Assembly (NCBI GenBank): GCA_030278955.1 | Contig: JAOANR010000001.1 | Location: 40,884,890-40,948,889, forward strand | DNA length: 64,000 nt | Reading direction: 5' to 3' | Origin: Hygrophila difformis | Taxonomy: Eukaryota; Streptophyta; Magnoliopsida; Lamiales; Acanthaceae | Shown here: positions 58,711 through 64,000 of the stretch, piece after piece | Layout of the letters: each line of letters starts with the position of its first letter | How positions within the stretch are numbered: the first letter of the stretch is position 1 | Position numbers and translations under genes: made by a program | The notes under the pieces: model-generated | The model's input: only the letters and a program-made list of their open reading frames with translations | What the model was told of the DNA's origin: nothing | Database searches by the model: none

Positions 58711-59385
58711 TTGAGATCCATTCAACAAGAATAAATTGCAATTGACAAAGCAAGTTAGACATATTCTAATGTCATGCAATAGAAAAGAAAAAAACAAAAG
58801 AAAGAAAGAAATATTGATGATCATAGATTTTAAATAAAAACATGCCAAGTTATGGTGGAATGGATTTGTGTCACTTTCTCGCCCAATAATTTCCTTCCAT
58901 ACCGATACTACAACCGTAAGCCCTGTTATAACCCTTAATAAGACCTTGGGATCTCGATTTGAAGAAATGAGTAGGTGGCGAGTTGGTCTGATTGCAAGCC
59001 TATGGAACAATTTGATTAAATTTGATTATGAGCGTTAATGTCCAAAATCCAATTTGAGAGTGAGTGAAATTTCCCTTTCTATTATATGTGATGCTCTGTT
59101 TTGATTGACCAATGTTCATGTCATACTTGAATTCAAGAATTAAACAAATGAGATTTTCTAAACATATATTCAAGAAGAATTAACAATAATGATTTGTATA
59201 CCTACTCAAGTGAAAAGTATCATTTCATTAAACACTACAATCAAGAGAGTTTAATACTTGTAATTTTGATTGTCTTATCCCAATATAAAAAGAATGAAAT
59301 TTTTGAAGCCACGCAAATGAATTGAATGTGCAGAGTCCATGTTCTTAGGAACACTGACTCTGACTGCTCGGGGACGATCAGTATT

Positions 59386-59399
59386 AAATGTGAGGATGT
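59386..59399 (+). promoter_or_regulatory. Polypurine tract of element B
   Basis: AAATGTGAGGATGT immediately precedes the LTR start TGATAATGTCC. The core is shared with the PPT of element A and with the hairpin motifs near 45230 and 48350. Confidence 0.8.
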
Positions 59400-62300
59400 T
59401 GATAATGTCCAAAATTGTCCATTATTTCCAATCCATTTCCGTGTCTGAGACGGACATTTTGATCGTATTCCCATCTTATTTTAAAAAGAAAGCAGTTGAA
59501 TTTGACAGATTAATGCGAGTTTGTAAGAATAATAAGCTGGTAATGAAAAACACAAAAATATGCAATTTTAATTGTATTTGTGTTAGAAAAATCCAAAAAC
59601 ATGAAAAAAGGAAAAAGAAAAGAAAAAGGAATGAAAAGATGGGCAAAAGAATAAAATCGCCCACAAAAATCAAAAAGATGGGAAAAAGAATGAAAATCCC
59701 ACAAACTGAAATTTTGGCTAAGTGTTGGAAATCAATTCGGTTTACGCAATTCGATCTATACCGAATTGCCCATGTAAACCGAATTGCTGAAGAAAAGAAG
59801 AAAAATGGTTAAGTGTTGAGAGGAGATGCAAAATGCCCAATGCGGTCTGGTTTATACTGAATTAACTCCTAAACCGCATTGCACCAATGAAAGGAAGAAA
59901 ACCCAGAGCAAAAGGAGATGATACAATTCGGTATAGACCAATTCAGTTTAGATCGAATTGAGTATTAAACTGAATTGCTTCAAAGCAAGGAAGCCAAGCA
60001 GGAGGCCATAAGCAATTCGAAATAGCCAACTCGGTTTATATTTAAACCGAATTGATGTTGAAGACCACATCCCATCCAAAGATCAAGCAAGAGAGACCTC
60101 ATGCAATTCGATATTCACCAATTCGGTCTATACCGAATTGCCTGAGGAGACCGAATTGAATTTGAAATGCATCCAGATGAAGCTGTGGAACACGTGGAAA
60201 ATACATGCCATTGCTAATGGGCCCGGGGTATTGAGAAAGGTGTATAAAAGCTGATTCTCACCAACACTCAAAAAATTCCAATTCTTACACACTTGGCAGA
60301 GGACAAGAAGAACAATCAAGGAGGATCTTCACCCCTTAAGGGTTAGGTAGGTAGGTAGTTAGTTTATTTTTCATGCATTTTAGTTTAGTTTTAGTGTTTT
60401 CATTATAGATTAGTTATTAAAGCTTGTTACTACCATTTAGAGTAGCCATTTCCATATTTTTACATGCTTTTTACTTAGAATGGACCCAATCTTCAATCTA
60501 ATGATGGTCTTGGGTTATTTATTATGCTTTCAAGTGTTTAATAAAAAGGAAATTTCCAGAAATGGATTTTGTCTCATGTGTTTGATACTCTTTAAATACT
60601 TTCCTTAGTAATAAATATGTTAGAATGTTTGTTCGTTTCAACTATGTTACATTTATTATGTTCTAGTTGACTTAAATTCTCAATAAATGCATGTTTAGTG
60701 GGTTTTTGGTATGATATGCCTTAGAGCTTCAAATAGGTGTTCTTAGGTTCTAGATAATTTTAGGGTTTGTAGAAATAGGTTTTAATGCTTTATTTTACTA
60801 TTCTTGCTTTAGATCTTTTATTTATTGTTGCCTTAGATAATGTTGGTGTTCTTATTTTTTATGCATGATGTTCTTAGAATTATAGGTTGTTTTAGGTTGA
60901 TTAATCTTTGAATTCCTTGTTTGTAGTTTTAGGTTTTAATCCATGCTTTTACCCATTGAATATGCATAACTATGGATAACCACAAAATATTTACAAGTAT
61001 GGCTGCGAGATGACACTGATGTGAAATGAGTGATGGGGCCAATCCCATCTATCATAGACCGCATCAGCCTAGAAACCGCATTGATACTTGTGAATACAAA
61101 AATACACTTATGTGAAAATTACATGCAATTCGGTCTAAGGCAATTCGGTAAAAATGGTGTTTGTTGTTTTTTTCTTCATCTGGTCTCCAGCAATTCGGTC
61201 TATGCAATTCGGTTTAAACCGAATTGCTCCTATAAACCGAATTAATCCCTGAAACCACATTGTATGCATATCCATCCCCTCATGCCTTAGTTTATTTTTC
61301 GTGTCAAACCAATTCGGTTTGTCAATTTGGTCTATACCGAATTGCCTTGGCAAACCGAATTACCCTCCTTTTGAAGTAAGTTGCCTTGGCCAAATTTGAG
61401 TGAGAGAATAACCTCATCGATTCGGTTTGTCCAATTCGGTTTAGACCGAATTGCTTAGACAAACCGAATCAGATGAAGTTCGTTTACATCCTTGCAATTA
61501 TTAAATGGGTAAGGTAATGCTTCATATTTCATGCATTTTCAATTCGGTTTATATTGCTTCCAATCCAGTAAACCGAATTGATTCCTTCTCTCTATTTTAA
61601 AACTTCAAAAATATTTTATTTCTTGATTTGTGTAAGTTGCATGGGTGTATTGGGCTTAGGCCCATTACATCTAATTTTATTCATTACACATCTCAACCCT
61701 CTAATGTCTAAATTATTGTGTGATTAACACTCACACAATACCAAAAATATTCTTTTAATTTCATCTTTTCTTTTCATTGTATGTGTGAATGAGTAATAAG
61801 GAATATCACAGATCAATGTTGGCAAAAAGGTCCCTTCACCGGGATAACGATTAGCTCGTCTTCTGTGTATTAATTATTACTCGTTATTTTACATGGTCTG
61901 ATTGGAGATTGGTGGAAGCTTCGGCAAAAAGGTCTCTTCACAGAGATAACGATTAGCCACTCAGCCAATTCCTAATTAGATATAGTTTTCTTTTCTGTAT
62001 CTTAATTTCAAACCCGAATTTCGAATTATGGTAATATTAGACAGTGTCGATCAACACTGTTATGATAATACTATAACGAGAAAACATGTGGGTTTTTCCT
62101 CACTCCTAGATAGTAGGGCTTTCGATGATAGCGATCACTGTCATTAAGGGTTCATACTGTCTAAAAATCATTCCATCTGGAATAATTGGCAACCGGACAA
62201 CAGATGTTTGCAGTTCGGACAACCCCAGTTATTTCTGGCACTCCTTTTAGCCACATTCTTCTTATCTCAAGGCTAATTCATCTTTGTGTATCAAATTCTG

Positions 62301-64000
62301 TCTAATCCCACCATATATTTTGGGGTATTTTATTTTGCTTCTCATATACATGTATGCATGATATTATTATGTATATATTGTGGTCATATTTATTTTGGGG
62401 ATCCTTCTCCTTGGACATAGAAGTCTTGATCTAAATCAGATGTTGCATAATAAATTTCCACAAAAATCACTTTATAAAATCCGGATCCGAGTAAGGGATA
62501 ATTTCACAGCTATGACTAATTCATCTTCTATTGGGGGTTGATTTTGAGAACTTAGAAGCAGAGTCAGCGATTAGGTCTCACCTAGACTCAAAGGATCTGT
62601 GTTTTAATTGAGAGTCTAGTACCTGTGTAGGGAATGATTTTCAAATATCAATTGTTTTCTCAAAATTGCTGTGTGTTGGAAATCTTATGTTAGATATTGC
62701 ATCAAATCAGTATCCACTTGGATTCAGATAAGATGTGATAAATAATACTAGAGGAACAACCTATAGGCCTTGGTTAATTTCTAAGGTAAGGTTGAGTATT
62801 CTTTCAACTACTATCTTCTTCTGTCAAAGCCTAGGTGAGTCTTGAGTGAGTACATTCGGAATAAATCTTCACGGCTCTGTTCCATTCAGTTTGTATCTCA
62901 TAACTAACCGGATGTTATAAGCCCTGTGGCTTACTGATATTTGGGAAGTTCTAACTCTGCATCTGATCACCAAGACCAGGGGCTCTTTTATACTAACGGA
63001 ATGAGATAACTTTTTAAAGCTCCCGAGTGATAGGTTTTTAAATGCTTTCTTTACCGCTTTCTTTTAAATGCTTTATAGAGGACACTCGGGAGAATTAGAG
63101 GTTGGCCGCCGTATATAAGGTTTAAGAGTTATAGATTAGTTCGGGATTAAAAATTTGGACTTTGAGTGTGACAAGGGAGAATGATAGGAGTACTTGGCAT
63201 ATCAACTAATGGTATGTTAGGTGTTGCTTATGCACCATGGAGAAATAACACACTTCGGCAGGGGCAGTTATTAATTTGTGGTATCTTAGATGTTGAGATC
63301 TTAAGAGCATGTAAATTCTGACTGTAAGTACATGTCTGTTAAAGGGAACATAGTCTAGAAAGCATGAGAGTTAGCTAACTGATAGATTATTCCAAACAAA
63401 GATCTGTGTAACAAAAATGGAAGTTTAATTGTGTCTCATCTGAAATCTTGTCCAATCTTTATTATTTCCTTCCTGTCCCTTCTGTCACATTTTAAATCTG
63501 CTTTATAGATAGTGTAGCATAGATTTTACATGCTTTCGTAGGGCAATTTTACCCGCTTTCTTAGCATAATTTATGTTGCTTTCTTAGAATAATTTTAATT
63601 GCTTTTTAGAATAATTTTACTATGCTTTGTAGTATAACTTTTATTGCTTTCATAGTCTAGTTTAAATTATGTCAAGTAGTTGTTAGAACCCAACTCAAGC
63701 TTGAAACGAGTAACCGAGTGGAAAATCTTAGTAAACGACGTGGGCCCTGCTTCTACCGCACATCCTCCAGTGAACGATCCGGTCTTACTAAAAATTACTG
63801 CAATTTTTGACACCGTGCGCTTTCGGGCCACAGTTCCCTACATGAGTATATAAAAACGTGACAACCTATAAAAATATCCCTAATCCCAACTCCATCTTCA
63901 TAATTGGTTTCATTAAATAAAATTAAACTGGGATTATTATTTTTCAGAAAATACTCATATAGTGGGAAATTGTCAAAAGTTTCACATAGTTGGAAGAATT
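59400..64000 (+). mobile_element. Element B 3'LTR (reaches window end)
   Basis: Starts TGATAATGTCC; its first 65 bases match the complement of 54490-54555 (start of insertion C) almost exactly. In sense: palindrome cluster 1 (59738-60157), TATAAAAG (60243-60250), CCCTTAAGGGTTAGGTAGG, palindrome cluster 2 (61055-61580), U5 block with GAACGATCCGGTC and GTGCGCTTTCG (63770-63825). A terminal-type CAAAAGTTTCA lies at 63974-63984, so the LTR may end there (about 4.6 kb). No coding region. Confidence 0.82.

Overview
This window is plant nuclear DNA, very probably from a TE-rich eudicot. The evidence is spliced genes with plant-type introns, plant LTR retrotransposons primed by the Athila-type site TGGCGCCGTTGCCGGGGA, Stowaway, Harbinger and Mutator-like MITEs, and decayed fragments of plant MATE, P5A-ATPase and kinesin-13 genes. 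I see only one apparently intact host gene, an ER-ANT1-type adenine nucleotide carrier on the minus strand (about 0.9-3.5 kb). I see no rRNA, tRNA or CRISPR.

Layout. 0.9-3.5 kb: ER-ANT1 with a 5'UTR intron and three coding exons. 3.76-5.81 kb: an AT-rich, non-autonomous Helitron-like element with a 380-bp tandem duplication. 5.83-11.57 kb: a stack of nested DNA transposons (Stowaway > Harbinger-like > Pack-type element) carrying a kinesin-13 exon and other gene pieces plus a 314-bp foldback MITE. 12.1-16.6 kb: an LTR-less, stop-riddled Athila-like gag/pol pseudogene. 16.7-20.17 and 43.2-45.15 kb: one block of captured gene fragments (MATE transporter, P5A-ATPase exon, unidentified exons), split by a later 23-kb insertion.

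20.2-43.2 kb, element A (minus strand): a giant Athila-like retrotransposon with a 3.34-kb 5'LTR, PBS, gag, an intact 1,239-aa protease-RT-RNaseH-integrase ORF, then five F-box genes in tandem, then a 1,596-codon extra ORF (with three in-frame stops), PPT and a truncated 3'LTR. The truncation point carries (TTTAGGG)4. 45.2-64 kb, element B (plus strand): a relative that keeps the extra ORF behind an LTR-like promoter and a leader exon, followed by its PPT and a 4.6-kb LTR. B's ORF is cut by insertion C, a 4.9-kb inverted LTR-type insertion with a perfect 5-bp target duplication (CATAT).

The most unusual system is this retrotransposon group. First, element A carries a cassette of At2g35280-like F-box genes. 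Second, short leader exons (MAENNP, MASNNP, and MASSSSNPSGSTG in B) all end in phase 2, and every downstream F-box exon and extra ORF begins after an acceptor in the matching phase, so one leader could splice to several cargo exons. Third, every LTR and at least one internal promoter carries arrays of nested palindromes at conserved positions around the TATA box. Their sequence is family-specific (CTCGCTTTG/CAAAGCGAG in A, AATTCGGT/ACCGAATT in B, AATTCGAATT in C) even where the flanking LTR is homologous.
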